Source of the DNA: Cristatella mucedo
Lineage: Eukaryota > Bryozoa > Phylactolaemata > Cristatellidae
Direction of reading: 5' to 3'
Assembly (NCBI GenBank): GCA_009760855.2
Contig: WPIO01000116.1
Location: forward strand, 220,001 to 282,000
Length of the DNA stretch: 62,000 bases
A model generated the notes under the pieces. It was not told the origin of the DNA, did not search any database, and saw only the letters and a list, made by a program, of their open reading frames with translations. Made by a program: the position numbers and the translations under genes. Below, piece after piece: positions 10,440 through 20,990 of this stretch; position 1 is the stretch's first letter; each line of letters starts with the position of its first letter.

Positions 10440-11015
10440 GCACGTGATGTATCTCCGTCTGTAACTCCACAAAGTCCGGCAAGAGAGTTTTGTATAGTGC
10501 ACGCACAGCATAAGCGGCTTTCGGTACGCATTCGGTAGCCAACAGACTTCGTCTCACGCAACAAAGAGAAAGTGGGAAGCACAGCAGAGTCAGGAGAGCA
10601 GTTGAAGTAGTGAGTGGCATGGAAGTAGCAGCTCAGGACCGCTGAAAAGAATGAGCCATGGTCCGCAGCAGGAGAGTAGTTGTCGTTGCGTAGGAATTGT
10701 GGAAGCAAGTTCCACAGTCTAGGACCAGCAGAGATAAAGTTTCTGTCGCCAACTGTCTTTAAGCGGAGGAATGGGACAGCTAATTTATTGTCCACACAGG
10801 ACCTGACGGCGCGAACAGGCTAAAACTGATGCAGCAGTTCAGCTAGGTATGAAGGAGCCAAGCCGTGGCGGGCCTTGTGGGTCAGCGTAAGAACTTAGCT
10901 CTGTATCCTTTGCTCAACCGGCAACCATCCTAGCTATTTTTAGCAAAGGAGACACGTGTTCAAACCGCTGGGACTTGAAGACTAGCCTTGCAGCCATATT
11001 CATAGTCTGCTGCTG
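10440..11015 (-). mobile_element. LINE-B 3' part
   Basis: The minus-strand frame has DNKLAVPFLRLKTVGDRNF and GPRLWNLLPQFLRNDNYS, typical of the C-terminal region of CR1/L2-like ORF2. The 3' end (complement of GAGTTACAGACGGAGATACA) lies at the left. Frame breaks are present. Confidence 0.85.
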
Positions 11016-11130
11016 TGGCATAATAGCTTTCTTTGGCGTGCATAAGCATACACTGAGAAAAATGCCGATGGAAAAAGCAAATGCTGTAAGGAACTGATGG
11101 AGTTTTGGCCGATTTAGAAGTTTCGTCAAT

Positions 11131-11268
11131 GCCGAGCTAGTTCGGCCCAGTGGTTAAGGTGCTCGCCTCGACCGAGGTCTGGCCGAGGTCGAGGGCTCTA
11201 GCCCCGTGGCATACGTGAAGTGCTAGCATTGAGATTAAGTTCTCTTAGGGAGCTAAACAAATGAATTA
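11131..11268 (+). mobile_element. SINE-1 copy
   Basis: GCCGAGCTAGTTCGGCCCAG, TGGTTAAGGTGCTCGCC, then GGGCTCTAGCCCC (box B, partly decayed), and tail GAGATTAAGTTCTCTTAGGG. Confidence 0.85.
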
Positions 11269-11269
11269 T

Positions 11270-11415
11270 ACTTTCAGCAAATGTAAAGTGCCTCGAAAGA
11301 GATTGAGTTCTCTGAAGATGCTTTATCAACTGTATCATTTTATTATTGTAAGTCAGGGGTCGTCGTGAGGTCAGTCGGGAGAGAGTTCCACTCTTTGGGA
11401 GTGTACGAACTTCAA
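11270..11415. mobile_element. LINE-A tail (+) abutting a LINE-A fragment in inverse orientation
   Basis: 11270-11347 is a plus-strand tail (GCAAATGTAAAGTGCCTCGA, GAGATTGAGTTCTCTGAAG). 11348-11415 is minus-strand LINE-A (GTCGGGAGAGAGTTCCACTC, complement of the WNSLP-coding region). Confidence 0.7.
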
Positions 11416-12350
11416 GCATCAAAATTGGCTCTGCCAGCATATCTGCTGTTGAATCAGCTCGAAATCTAGGTGTCATGTTCCAAACTGACCTCTCGTTAGA
11501 CGACTACATCAGCCCCACAGTCAAATCTGCCTACTTTTTTGCCTACTGCCTAACATTGCATACATAACATTGCATTACTACATAACATTGCCACAATTCG
11601 GGCTTGTTTAGATAAGGATACCACGTCCAAGTTGGTCCATGCATTCGTGACATCCCGTCTCGACTTCTGCAACTCACTGCTTATCGGCCTACCGGCATGT
11701 GCGATCAGGCGATTGCAGCCGGTGCAAAACTCAGCAGCTAGGCTTGTCTGTCGTGAGCATCGCAGTTGCCACATTACTCCACTTCTCGCCAACATGCACT
11801 GGCTACCAGTCAAGCAACGGATTGACTTCAAGGTTTTGTCGCTCACTTTTAGGTAACTTCATTCTGTGGCTCCAGCCTATCTCTCAGATCTACTTCCCCA
11901 CCAGGCCAAGCATCGTACCACCCGCTTTTCGGAATCCCACAGTCTACCAATACCTTGTACAAACCTCAAATCCTTTGGAGACCGTGCATTTAGTTCGTAT
12001 GCTCCCCAAAGCCTGGAACTCCCTCCCGACTTGCATCAGAACATCCCCTGACTTGACCACATTTAAAAAGAACTTATACACACCTATTAAGGACAGCATT
12101 TTGTGGGTCCCTGTTAATCGTCCTTGATGTGCTTATGTGTGCTGACACTGTGCATGCTGCCACTAACCACATTTGCATGCTGACCCTGTGCATGTCACCC
12201 CTAACCATGTTATTCATGGTGTTTATCAAGCATGATATTACTCACCGTTCAATCATGTTTCCCTTTGCATCAAATCTAAAGCGCCTAGAGAGAGGTTGAG
12301 TTCTCCGAGGGCACTTTATCAAGTGCATTATTATTATTATTATTAAGCAC
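11416..12350 (+). mobile_element. LINE-A, RT end to 3' tail
   Basis: Reads from the RT thumb (ESARNLGV-type) through FVTSRLDFCNSLLIGLPACA, RLQPVQNSAARLVCREHRS, HWLPVKQRIDFKVLSLTF and APAYLSDLLPHQAKHRT, to the conserved tail (AAAGCGCCTAGAGAGAGGTT, GAGTTCTCCGAGGGCAC) and (ATT)n. Frame-shifted, non-functional. CR1/L2-like by these motifs. Confidence 0.9.
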
Positions 12351-12990
12351 GGTCTTCAAAGGATTTGAGGTGTGTACGAGGTATAGCTAAACAATTTGAT
12401 TCAGACAAGTGGGTGGAACGATGTCTACACTGGTGGAGAAGTAGTTCTCAAAGGTAGGCATGGGAATGAAGGAACCAAAAAGTGAGTGACATAACCTTTA
12501 AGCTGACACTCTGCTTAATAGGGAGCAAGTGCATGTCGCTGAGAAGTGGTGTAATGAGGCAATTGTGACGCTCACGACAGACAAGCCAAGGTGCAGAGTT
12601 TTGCACCAACTGTGAGGGACACTTGATTGCATAGGCCGGTTGACCTTTCAAGAAGCAAGTAACAGAAGTCAAGTAGAGACGTTACCAGTGCACGATCTTC
12701 TGGATGAAACTTCTAAACGTTAAGTGGCTATCAAAGAGGGGACCTAGAGTCTGAGCACACAATGAAGTTTGCACTAGTGCACCAGCGATTTGCTGTCCGT
12801 CCCCTACGGCTCAGTGCGGATCAGCTTGGCGGTGTTACCCATGTCAGAGTCAGAGCCTGAGTTTTTGGCAAAGCTGGGTAGCCGTAAGAAGGCGGGCTTG
12901 ACAGCAGAGTTGATGTGGTCGTCCATTAAAAGGTCACTTAGGAGTGGGCCACCCGAACCTCGGGCAGCCGCTGCAATTGATCTAGGGGCT
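12351..12990 (-). mobile_element. LINE-A internal fragment
   Basis: Reverse-strand matches to the NSAPWLVCRERHNCLITPLL and HLLPIKQSVSLKVMSLTF region, then RT-terminal sequence at 12805-12990. No 3' tail. Heavily decayed. Confidence 0.7.
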
Positions 12991-13007
12991 AAGCCCATTT
13001 TGAAGTA

Positions 13008-13235
13008 GTAGTAATAATAATAATAAAAGCCCTCAGAGAACTCAATCTCTTTCTAGGCACTTTGCATTTGCTGCAAAGGAAGCACGGTCGAATGGTTAGC
13101 GGTAGCATGCTCAATGACAATAAGCATAACATGATTAGGGGTGACACGCACACGGTCAGCAGGCAAATATGGTTTGTGGCAGCATGCACGGTGTCAGAAC
13201 GCATAAGCACGTAAAGGCCGAATCACAGTGTATCA
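13008..13235 (-). mobile_element. LINE-A 3' end with (ATT)n
   Basis: Left end TAATAATAATAAT marks the tail. Complement of GCAAATGCAAAGTGCC, AAGAGATTGAGTTCTCTGAG, and the 3' UTR motif CATGCTGCCA(C)AAACC. Lies 180 bp from GOPC exon 3. Confidence 0.85.
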
Positions 13236-13415
13236 TCGGCGTGCCTCGACGAAATGGCACACAGCTATCTATTGTCGCCAAGTGCAGGGGCAGAATGGCT
13301 CAAGAAAGCTTGACGGAAGCACGAGCGCGATGCTTTACAAACGTGGCCGTGGCAAGCAAGCAAGCAGCCGCTAGACAGCAGTGAGTGGCTGCCGGCCGTC
13401 CGTGCATCCGGGTAC

Positions 13416-13648
13416 CTGCCGGCGAGCTCCTTGTCGAGGTATTTGGCCGCCAGGCGGGCGCCATACACTTCCCCCTGCAGGGCAAGTATGTACTGGCGAA
13501 GCTCAAGGTTCTCCTGCTCGAACTGGCTGACCAGCTCGCGGCTACAGACCGCCGGGTCGGCCGGCCCGGCGGTCGCCTGACCTCCACCACCGAAGCAGCC
13601 ACTGCCGGTTTGGCCACCAGGGTCCGGCTGGGGCAGTGGCGAACCGCT
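13416..13648 (-). CDS. GOPC: GOPC exon 3 (second coiled coil)
   Basis: The minus strand reads a pyrimidine tract (TTTTCTCC ... TTGTCGTAG) followed in phase 0 by a Gly/Pro-rich linker of about 35 residues. Then comes ELVSQFEQENLELRQYILAL and VYGARLAAKYLDKELAG. The last motif is essentially identical to the vertebrate GOPC coiled-coil end, so this is the strongest identification in the window. The exon ends GGC AG before a GTACCC donor, splitting an Arg codon that the next exon completes. The Gly/Pro-rich insert replaces the charged helix seen in vertebrate GOPC, so the first coiled coil may be shorter in this animal. Confidence 0.88.
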
Positions 13649-13984
13649 CTACGACAAGCAAAGCGTGGAGAAAAGTCAACCGCCGGGTTCAGCTTCAAGT
13701 TAAATCAATTTTTACGGCTTATTCTTCTCGACAGTCACTGCAGTCGAGTAAAGTCATACCTGGTCTGAACACCAGCCGAGCATAAGTGGCAGGTGCCCGT
13801 AAAGGCCACCGTCCACCGAATCTAGCACAATAAAATTTACATGTGAGCTAACCTGCATATAAGCAGCAGCTATCCAAAGAAGCCAAATTAGGCAGGCTGC
13901 TTGGGTTGTGATTATTAGTCACTAGCTCCCAAAGGAGTATCAGCTCGTCCCTGGGAGTTCTTAGAACCACTACCATGGAACAGG

Positions 13985-14050
13985 ACAAGTGGCCTAGTTA
14001 GTAATTCGGGAGTTTTGAGTGTACACTTTCAGGTTCAAATCTAGCTGGAA
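13985..14050 (+). mobile_element. tRNA-like (SINE head) fragment
   Basis: AGTGGCCTAGTTAGTAATTC (box A-like) and AGGTTCAAATCTAGC (box B GGTTCAAATCT) 34 bp later. No tail of SINE-1 or SINE-2. Confidence 0.4.
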
Positions 14051-14139
14051 GGAATTTTTTGTCTGCTGGCTCTCATGTCTAAGCTAATGAAAATAAAACA
14101 AACAAGTTTAAGCATAGGTTAGCTGATTCAACGAGCTCA

Positions 14140-14740
14140 TTATTATATAGGTGAAAAATTCAAATCCTTGGGAGACTGTACCTTTAGTTCGTATACTGTT
14201 GCTTGCTGCCACTAACCACACTTGCATGCTGACCCTGTGTATGTCACCCCTAACCGTGTTATTCTTGTTGTTTGTCGAGCATGCTGCCACTAACCATCCA
14301 ATCGTGTTTCCTTTGCAGCAAATGTAAAGCGCCTAGGAAGAGATTGAGTTCTCCGAGAGCACTTTATCAAGTGTGTTATTGTTATTATGCTTCTTAAGTC
14401 TGGAACTCACTTCCGACTTGTGTCACGATATCTTCTGACTTGGCTGCATTAAAAAAAGAAGCTAAAAACGCATCTATTTATCACACCATTTAGCGGATCC
14501 CTCTGTCTCGACCTTTACGTCCTTACGCGCACTGACACTGTACATGCTGCCATTAATCATACCTTCATGCTGACCCGGGGCATTTCACCCCTAAAATCTT
14601 CTTCTTGTTTATTCTGCTCTTCTTGTTTATTGAGAATGCTACTAATAACCATTCCACCGCGCTTCCTTTTGCAGCAAATGTAAAGCCCCGAAGGAAGAGA
14701 TTGAGTTCTCTGAGGGCGCCATATCAAATGTACAATGACT
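14140..14740 (+). mobile_element. Two LINE-A 3' ends in tandem
   Basis: First tail ends near 14387 (AAAGCGCCTAGGAAGAGATT, GTGTTATTGTTATTATG). The second runs from CTTAAGTCTGGAACTCACTT to GGGCGCCATATCAAATG near 14731. Both 5'-truncated. Confidence 0.8.
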
Positions 14741-14839
14741 TTCATTATCAAAAAGAGCCAATGTTGCCAATCACCGCGGTTTCAGACGACTATCGTAGGA
14801 CTACATCCCACGATCGCGGGTCGCAGAGTGCGAGCTCCT

Positions 14840-15440
14840 CAGTCTACCTTCACAACCAGAAACTGGTCAAAATCTGTTCTACCTATCCGGCACTTCCGCC
14901 TTTCAAGCCTTGCTTGATATCGGACTCACTTAATTCCCTGGCAGCCTGCATTGACAGCATTCGCAATAATATGGTCTCTTAACTACTGGAAGCCTAATGA
15001 CGCTTACAGTGACCTAATACATGCGGTCAAGCCTAATCTCACACTCACTTTGGGAGACCTCGCACTCAGACTTGGTTCACCTAGCATCACTCGAGTGCCC
15101 TCGGCACGTAATCTCGGCTTGCCATTCCAAAGCAGGCTGCCTTTGGTTGAGGTCATTGCGTCCACAGTTAACAGCCGACTTACTTTCAGCTAAGGAATAT
15201 TGCCAAAACCCTGGCCTGCTTACAGAAGTAAAAGACAGCCAACTAGTTCAGCAGCTTGTGACATCTCGTCTAGATTACAGCAATTTCTTTTATTCAAGAC
15301 TACCTGCATACATTGTCAATAACTTTGCACCATTTAAGTCACAGCTAAAGAAACATCTGTTCTGCTCAGCTATCCCTCTGCCACCAGAACTGTTGTGTAT
15401 GCTTGACTGCACACGTTCGGATGCATGCCTCACTAGCTAG
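14840..15440 (+). mobile_element. Degenerate LINE reverse-transcriptase region
   Basis: Translations in two frames contain SLNSLAACIDSIRNNM and SARNLGLPFQSRL, the region after the RT active site in LINE-A, then VTSRLDYSNFFYSRLPAYI. Many frame breaks. Confidence 0.65.
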
Positions 15441-16164
15441 GGATTCTATTGAGGATGACCCCGAGAAGAGATGGCGTCAGGATTTTCATCTGGGGCAAGA
15501 CCTCCAAGATATTCCTGTCGGGAAAATATCCGCAAGACTTTCATGTAGGGGCAAGACCCGAACATAATGGAAAATTATCGTGCACAATCATAGCGTTTAT
15601 TCGACATGAATAGGTCTTTAGCATACCAAATAGTAGTAGGACATAATTTAATTCAACACTAATTTAATTTTAATTTATTTTAATTTAATAATTTAATACG
15701 TTGGGGCTTAAGAATGGGGGTTGGGGCTGCGGCCCAGGTTACTGCTCCTGCTCTGCATAGCGAGGGCAGAAGAACCCTGCCTCCTGGCTCAGCCATTCTC
15801 CATTCGAATGTCTTCTCGTTATTTTTGAGCAAACGGGCATTAACGTGATACGTGTGTGTGCTTTTGCTTGCTTGCCAAAGCATTATACCGTGCATGCTAT
15901 AAGCCGTTGGTTATTGATTCTCCTGCTATTGATTCTCCTGCAATGAGTTGTAAAGCACCTGGATTGATATTTCGTTCTCTTGGGCGCTAGGCAGACGAAC
16001 GATCTATAATTACTAATATTATTAATTGACACTAATCCTCATTACTGGACAGTCTGCATGCAGTGTCAACGTTGAGCTCATGACGTTATTAGGATGCCTA
16101 CAGGAGTACAGGTAGCTTCGATAAGGACCTTTTCCCAGGAGAACGGAGCTTACACAAACCATTG
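15441..16164. other. No gene; unidentified dispersed repeat and AT-rich tract
   Basis: 15480-15615 resembles 4200-4330 (GTGCACAATCAT(A/G)G(C/T)GTTTATTCGACAT). 15640-15695 is TTAATTTTAATTTA-type low complexity. 15940-15990 carries a stray tail hairpin (TGTAAAGCACCTGG, CGTTCTCTTGGGCGCTA). Confidence 0.5.
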
Positions 16165-16330
16165 CAGCATCAAGGCATTTAGTGGGTCCTTGTGATTCGT
16201 CCTTTGTGCGCTAATGCTGCCACTAACCGTATTTATACGTTGACACTTTAAAGCATTGGTAAAGTGCCTGGAAAGAGATCGAGTTCTCTGAGTGTGCAAT
16301 ACGAATGCATTACTTATTATTATTATCATT
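16165..16330 (+). mobile_element. LINE-A 3' tail
   Basis: CATTTAGTGGGTCCTTGTGA, then AAGAGATCGAGTTCTCTGAG and TTATTATTATTATCATTA. 3' UTR and hairpin only. Confidence 0.8.
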
Positions 16331-17535
16331 ATAACTATCTTATTACTAAGGTATAAGTGATAGGCCTCCGCATCACCTGTCGTCGGGCTGGGTAGCACGA
16401 CCGAGCAACAAGCCTGCTGGCTCCAACACCAAACACTTAATTCTCAAAACCAAGCCGGCCAAGCCCAGTCTAGGCACTCTAGATGGCTGCAGCCGTCGAG
16501 GGATCTAGCTCTTCCTCCCTCCCGGTCCTCCTTCGGCAGCCCTTATATCCCATGCAAACGTTGTTTTTGCACTGTCGAGCCATTGTTCGTTCCAAACCTG
16601 CCCGACAGCTTGAGGCAGTTTTTGGTAGATGGATGTCCCCACAGATGCTGCAAATGCATGAATTTGGGCAGGACTGCCGAGTCAGCATCCACACTCCACA
16701 ACTCGTGAGCCTGCGGCTGCTTAGGCAGTCTGAGCCCTCGTAGGGTCTCCACCCAGTGCTTGCAGGCTGCCGAATCATGTCCCATCACAGCCAATAATGT
16801 CTCAGGAATAGACACAACATCAGGCGTCTCTTTTCCGGTATCAGTTTTCCAGCTGCTGTCGAATAAGCTTTAGCACTCAGCACTAGGCGAAGTGCCTGCC
16901 CGAACCCTTCGATTGCGCCAGCCTGAACCTTTCTCAAAAAGGGTCGCTACAACCTTAGCTAGACTGGCAAAAGATTAAACTCAGGACGGAATCCAAGAAA
17001 GGGAAGCCTAGAGCTTTCAAGTTGATAGCGAGGGGCAGCAGCGGAGGCCTATCCGGAGGTGCCAGCCGCGGCGCTCCCTCGGCGAAGCAAGGCTGCGTTG
17101 GCTAGACAAAAGAAGCAGTTCAACATATCATAGCCGAGAGAGCAGGTGATTCCGCTGGCCTCCCAAAGCCCGCAGTTGTTCTTCACAGCCTCAAGCTTCT
17201 GACGCGCTCAAGCGGCAGACAGTCGCAAGCGAGAGCGTGCCGACTTCCTGGCAGTGACTTGCCTGGAGTTGACTCTCAACTACGCTGCAAAGCATTAAGC
17301 ACAGGCCCGCCGTGCATTTACATCTCATCCATCGCTTGAGCAATAGGAGGGCAGAGGGGCAGAGTTGGCACTCCTACGGTAGCTCTACCGTAGACAAACA
17401 GCTGTGAACCAGTCCCAGCCGCGTAAGTGCCAAGAGCACGAAACAGAAAGTCAGCCACAAGCGAAACACATGCACAGCTTGCAGGTCAGATGCTTCGAAG
17501 CAGCTTGCAGGCAAGTACGTCTCTTCACTGTTGCA
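16331..17535. other. No gene recognised (GOPC intron 2)
   Basis: Open frames on both strands at 16480-16815 overlap each other and match nothing I know. Purine/pyrimidine mixed unique-looking sequence otherwise. Confidence 0.35.
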
Positions 17536-17613
17536 GTTCAGGCTGCAGCTTTCCTACAGGAAAGCTGCAGCCTGAACGAAGCCTACCCTTCCCAGGGAGG
17601 GGGTAGGCTTCGT
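17536..17613. repeat. Two abutting hairpins
   Basis: Hairpin 1: 17536-17555 and 17558-17577 are perfect 20-base complements (GTTCAGGCTGCAGCTTTCCT) with a 2-base loop. Hairpin 2: 17576-17588 pairs with 17601-17613 (ACGAAGCCTACCC arm), with a further TCCC/GGGA stem in the loop. The two share bases 17576-17577. They lie about 280 bp from the 3' side of GOPC exon 2, in intron 2. Confidence 0.9.
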
Positions 17614-17894
17614 CCACCAACGCTGTCGGTGTTGTCACTAGTTTCCCGTCCTTCACCTTGCCGAGGCCATGCAACAGGCAACCGGGAAAGCAAGCAATTC
17701 GCAGTAGGGGGCAAACTGCCTGATCACCTGACATTGAGATGGAAGAGAATATCGTTTAAAACTAATAAAGCCGAGTGGCATACGCACACACACGCACACA
17801 CAAAGAGAAAGGTGTCAGCCAGGAGCCAAGTTAAGCTGGGGTCAGCCGCTCAGAGTCTCATGGTCGCAGCCGCTGCCGCCGGAAAGCATCATAC

Positions 17895-18047
17895 CACACA
17901 GCCTCCGTCCTGACTAGCTGCAGCCGGTGGTGCTGACAGGGTGCTGCTGGGGCCAGTATCCGTGGGAAGGCCTGCTGTCTTTTGGACGAAGTGCTGCAGT
18001 TCGGCCTTCACCTGACACAAATCGGTTCGCATATCCACCAGCTGAGC
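17895..18047 (-). CDS. GOPC: GOPC exon 2 (coiled coil)
   Basis: Read on the minus strand, a pyrimidine-rich CCTTTCCATTTCAAG acceptor is followed in phase 0 by AQLVDMRTDLCQVKAELQ, matching the GOPC segment that begins AQLVDLKSEL directly after exon 1. The KTAGLPTDTG stretch that follows resembles the KTGQSADSGT region of vertebrate GOPC. I place the end at a GTATGA donor (phase 0, 51 codons). A shorter alternative ends at CAG before GTGAAG (position 18012, 12 codons, also phase 0). A LINE-A tail with an (ATT)n run lies about 130 bp upstream in intron 1. The acceptor is secure; the donor choice is uncertain. Confidence 0.75.
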
Positions 18048-18174
18048 CTTGAAATGGAAAGGCAACAGCAACGTCGCTTGTAAGACGACAGCATCGAAGC
18101 CTTGGGCGCACGAGAGGTCGCACGCACGCACACAGCACTCTACATTGACACACAATACGTGGCAGTCAACCGAA

Positions 18175-18236
18175 CTTTGCAGCAAATGTAAAGCGCCTAG
18201 AAGAGATGAAGTTCTCTGAGGGCGCTTTATCAAGTG

Positions 18237-18270
<34 letters not shown>
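18175..18270 (+). mobile_element. LINE-A 3' tail with (ATT)n
   Basis: GCAGCAAATGTAAAGCGCCT, AGATGAAGTTCTCTGAGGGC, GCTTTATCAAGTGC and about ten ATT units. Inserted in antisense to GOPC, close to exon 2. Confidence 0.9.
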
Positions 18271-18499
18271 AAGAACCTCAATGTGGGAACATGCTCCTGC
18301 ACAGCAGCAGAGGCTCGAGTACGAGACCGAACTTCCTTTTCATCCTACTTAAAAAGCTTATTATAGGATCATACAAAAATGTATTTTTCATTATTATTAG
18401 CATTACTACTAGTAGCAGTGGTAGTAATAGCAGTGCTGTTATGAGCATTAGCCAGTGTAGCTCAATCACACACGGCTGCTACCACATGGTATTAGGAAT

Positions 18500-18570
18500 C
18501 ATTTTTCCAGTAAATGTGGATTGCCCCGAAATCGATTTAGCTCTCTAGGATGTTATATAAAGGTACCCTC
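18500..18570 (+). mobile_element. Stray SINE-1/LINE-A tail hairpin
   Basis: CCAGTAAATGTGGATTGCCC, CGATTTAGCTCTCTAGGATG and TTATATAAAGG resemble the shared 3' end; the head is not recognisable. Confidence 0.4.
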
Positions 18571-18799
18571 ACAAGTTCAAGCGACTAACCCAACTTACAG
18601 TACGAGTGGTGGCTTCCTCTGGTAATTTATCTGTACAAGGTTTCAGGAAGCATGCATGTAACGTTTCAGTATCCAATTAAAGAATTACTTCGGCTGACCG
18701 GAAGTGGGTCCATCACGATTTTCGATCACTTAGTTCACGGCTAGTTAGCATGGACGTCACAAAACTAGTGGATAATTCTGGAATAATTACTCACCAGCA

Positions 18800-18905
18800 A
18801 AATAATAATAATAACGATACATTTGATAAAGTGCCCTCAGATAACTTAATCTCTTTTCAGTGCTTTACATTTGCTGACATTGCATCTATCGGCATTTACT
18901 TCGAG
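18800..18905 (-). mobile_element. LINE-A 3' tail
   Basis: AATAATAATAATAACG, then GATAAAGTGCCCTCAGATAA and CTTTACATTTGC on the complement of the tail. Confidence 0.8.
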
Positions 18906-18959
18906 CGTTGACCGGCTATTACTTCTATGCTGAGATTTGCAGTTATATTTGTTAATACA

Positions 18960-19085
18960 ACATCCAGAGTCTGCTATAGCGACTGATGAACTGAATGCTT
19001 GTATTTCAGACATTCAATCTGGATTATTGGCAAAGTTCCTAAAACTAAACGAGGATAAAACCAAATTGTAACTTACTGGCCATCC
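18960..19085 (+). mobile_element. LINE-B RT fragment
   Basis: Codes for ESAIATDELNACISDIQSGL and KLNEDKTK-type sequence, matching the LINE-B copy at 46,190-46,320. Confidence 0.7.
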
Positions 19086-19254
19086 CATGTATGACAGACT
19101 AGTCCACGACATTAATTGCTTGGCCACAGTACAGCTGCCTCCAACTATGAGACACCAAGAATATTTCAAGATTCTTATTCAAAAATATTATATTTACGAT
19201 AAGTCAAATTGTTTAAAAATACAGAGCCACCAGAGGCCGGCTGCCGTTGTACCA

Positions 19255-19350
19255 ACCCGTCAAAACAGAGTTTCGCCTCACGATGGCGAATGGGAAGACC
19301 GAGTGCGACCTCTGGGTTACCTGTCCGGTGCTCTACCGATTGAGCACCGT
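19255..19350 (-). mobile_element. tRNA-like fragment
   Basis: The reverse strand reads CGGTGCTCAATCGGTAGAGC (D-arm GCTC/GAGC, box A-like) followed by CCAGAGGTCGCACTCGGTCT where a box B should be, but decayed. A tRNA pseudogene or SINE head, not a functional tRNA. Confidence 0.4.
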
Positions 19351-19454
19351 CGAGAGTACTCATCATTCGGCAATCAAAACGAGGCTTTAAAGGCTCGGCT
19401 TTAAAATTTCCATTTACTAGCTCAACCCGATTCTCGGTGTGCTGCCAGAATGAG

Positions 19455-19560
19455 TGTGAACGTTGGTTATTTCCTTTGCAGCTAATGTAAAGTGCCTACA
19501 GAGAGAGATTGAGTTCTCCGAGGGCGCTGTGTCAATGCATTATTATTACTATTATTGCGA
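19455..19560 (+). mobile_element. LINE-A 3' tail
   Basis: TTTGCAGCTAATGTAAAGTG, GAGAGATTGAGTTCTCCGAG and GCGCTGTGTCAATGC, then ATTATTATT. Confidence 0.85.
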
Positions 19561-20209
19561 ATCAGGCACCCAGATGCAACGTCGGCTGCTGCTATCAGGG
19601 ACCAGAGAGCAGGTCGCATTTGAGCATGAATTTTGCAGGAGGCCTATGCCACTAGGGAAGCCATCACTAGCATGTTTCACTTGCCTTATAGTTGGCAACG
19701 ACCGCCTGACAGAATGAATGCATATATTGTGGCCTTTAGCAGCAGATGCAGGTGCAGTAGTGTTTTCATAATACGAAGCGACAGGAGGTCTTTCGACAGA
19801 GAGGAGCCACCAGAACCAATGCAGATCTTGGCAAGGCGATGGTTAGGAAGGAGCTGACAAGGGACCGACTCCCAAGCGGGTGTTCTCGTGCACGGCTCTC
19901 GGAATCGAAGCTGCTAGCGTGAGATTTGCAGAGGCCCGGATGACACGGCCGATTCACCGAAAGAAAGTCTATTCCGACTCTTTCGCATGCGACGTGACAG
20001 GCTCTTATTTGCAGGCGAAGCTGCCAGCCCATGTTGCAGTAATGCAGCATCTGAACAATTCAGGCATGCCGGGATAGGGATGGATACAGCAGTCATGTTG
20101 GTGCCTGCCAGTTCGATATGCCGTCTAGAACTCTTTAAATATTGCATGCTCAACCACCCTCCCCAAGATAATTGAAGCAAAAAGGGCAGCTCCGGGCTGC
20201 TCAGTTGCT
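19561..20209. other. No gene recognised (GOPC intron 1)
   Basis: Short frames on both strands only. Nothing identifiable. Confidence 0.4.
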
Positions 20210-20505
20210 GCACTACACATCAACTTCTTAAGCAACGACAACTACTCTCCTGCTGCCGACTATGGCTCATCCTTTTCAGTGGTCCTGAGCTGCTACTTCC
20301 ATGCTACTCACTACCTCAACTGCTCTCCCGACTCTGCTATGCTTCCCACTTTCTCTTTGTTGTGTGAGACGAAGCCTGTTGGCTACCGAATGCGTACCGA
20401 AAGCCGCTTAGGCTGTGAGTGTGCTATACAAAACTCTCCTGCGTAACACCCAGATAGTCTTTATGGCTTTGTGGAGTTACAGACGGAGATACATTACATT
20501 GCATT
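20210..20505 (+). mobile_element. LINE-B 3' end
   Basis: Matches 46,940-47,200: CGACAACTACTCTCCTGCTG, CACTTTCTCTTTGTTG, GCTGTGAGTGTGCTATACAA, GAGTTACAGACGGAGATACA. Confidence 0.85.
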
Positions 20506-20990
20506 GTCACCTACCTGCTCTACCGGCTACCCATCGAGCGGCCCGAAGACTTCAAGATTTAATCACTCAGTTTTTAGGTGACCTCTGCATTCTCTTGTCG
20601 AGTCCTACATGTAGGAAATGCTTCCTAATCAGGCTTTCCACACCGTACCTTTCCTGCTTTCCAGACTCACATCGTTTAGCTGTGTGCCTCTATACACCTC
20701 AAACCCTTTGGAGAGGGAACTTTTGGAGAGTGCCTTCAGTTTGTACGCTCGTAAAGCCTAGAACTCACTACTAACTGACGACATTAAAAAGCTGTTTGCT
20801 GATCCCACTATATACTTCATCCACACGAATTGTTCATCGGAGCGTATGTGTGCGCTGGCAGTGTGCATGCTATCACTAGTCCGCCCACCGACATGCTTAT
20901 TTTCTGCATACCTAAATTGGCTACAAAGAGATTCAGTTCTCTTAAGCTGCTAAATGTAAATATGCTAAAAATGCTAAATGCATTATAATT
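20506..20990 (+). mobile_element. LINE-A-like 3' region, strongly diverged
   Basis: The CTACCCATCGAGCGGCCC-type LP(V/I)EQR region and CTCAAACCCTTTGGAGA are followed by a weak tail hairpin (AGAGATTCAGTTCTCTTAAG). LINE-B to the left ends exactly where this begins. Confidence 0.55.

Noticed and set aside
17404-17913. 169-codon plus-strand open frame
   Set aside because: It runs through the twin hairpins and the antisense of GOPC exon 2 with no recognisable domain.
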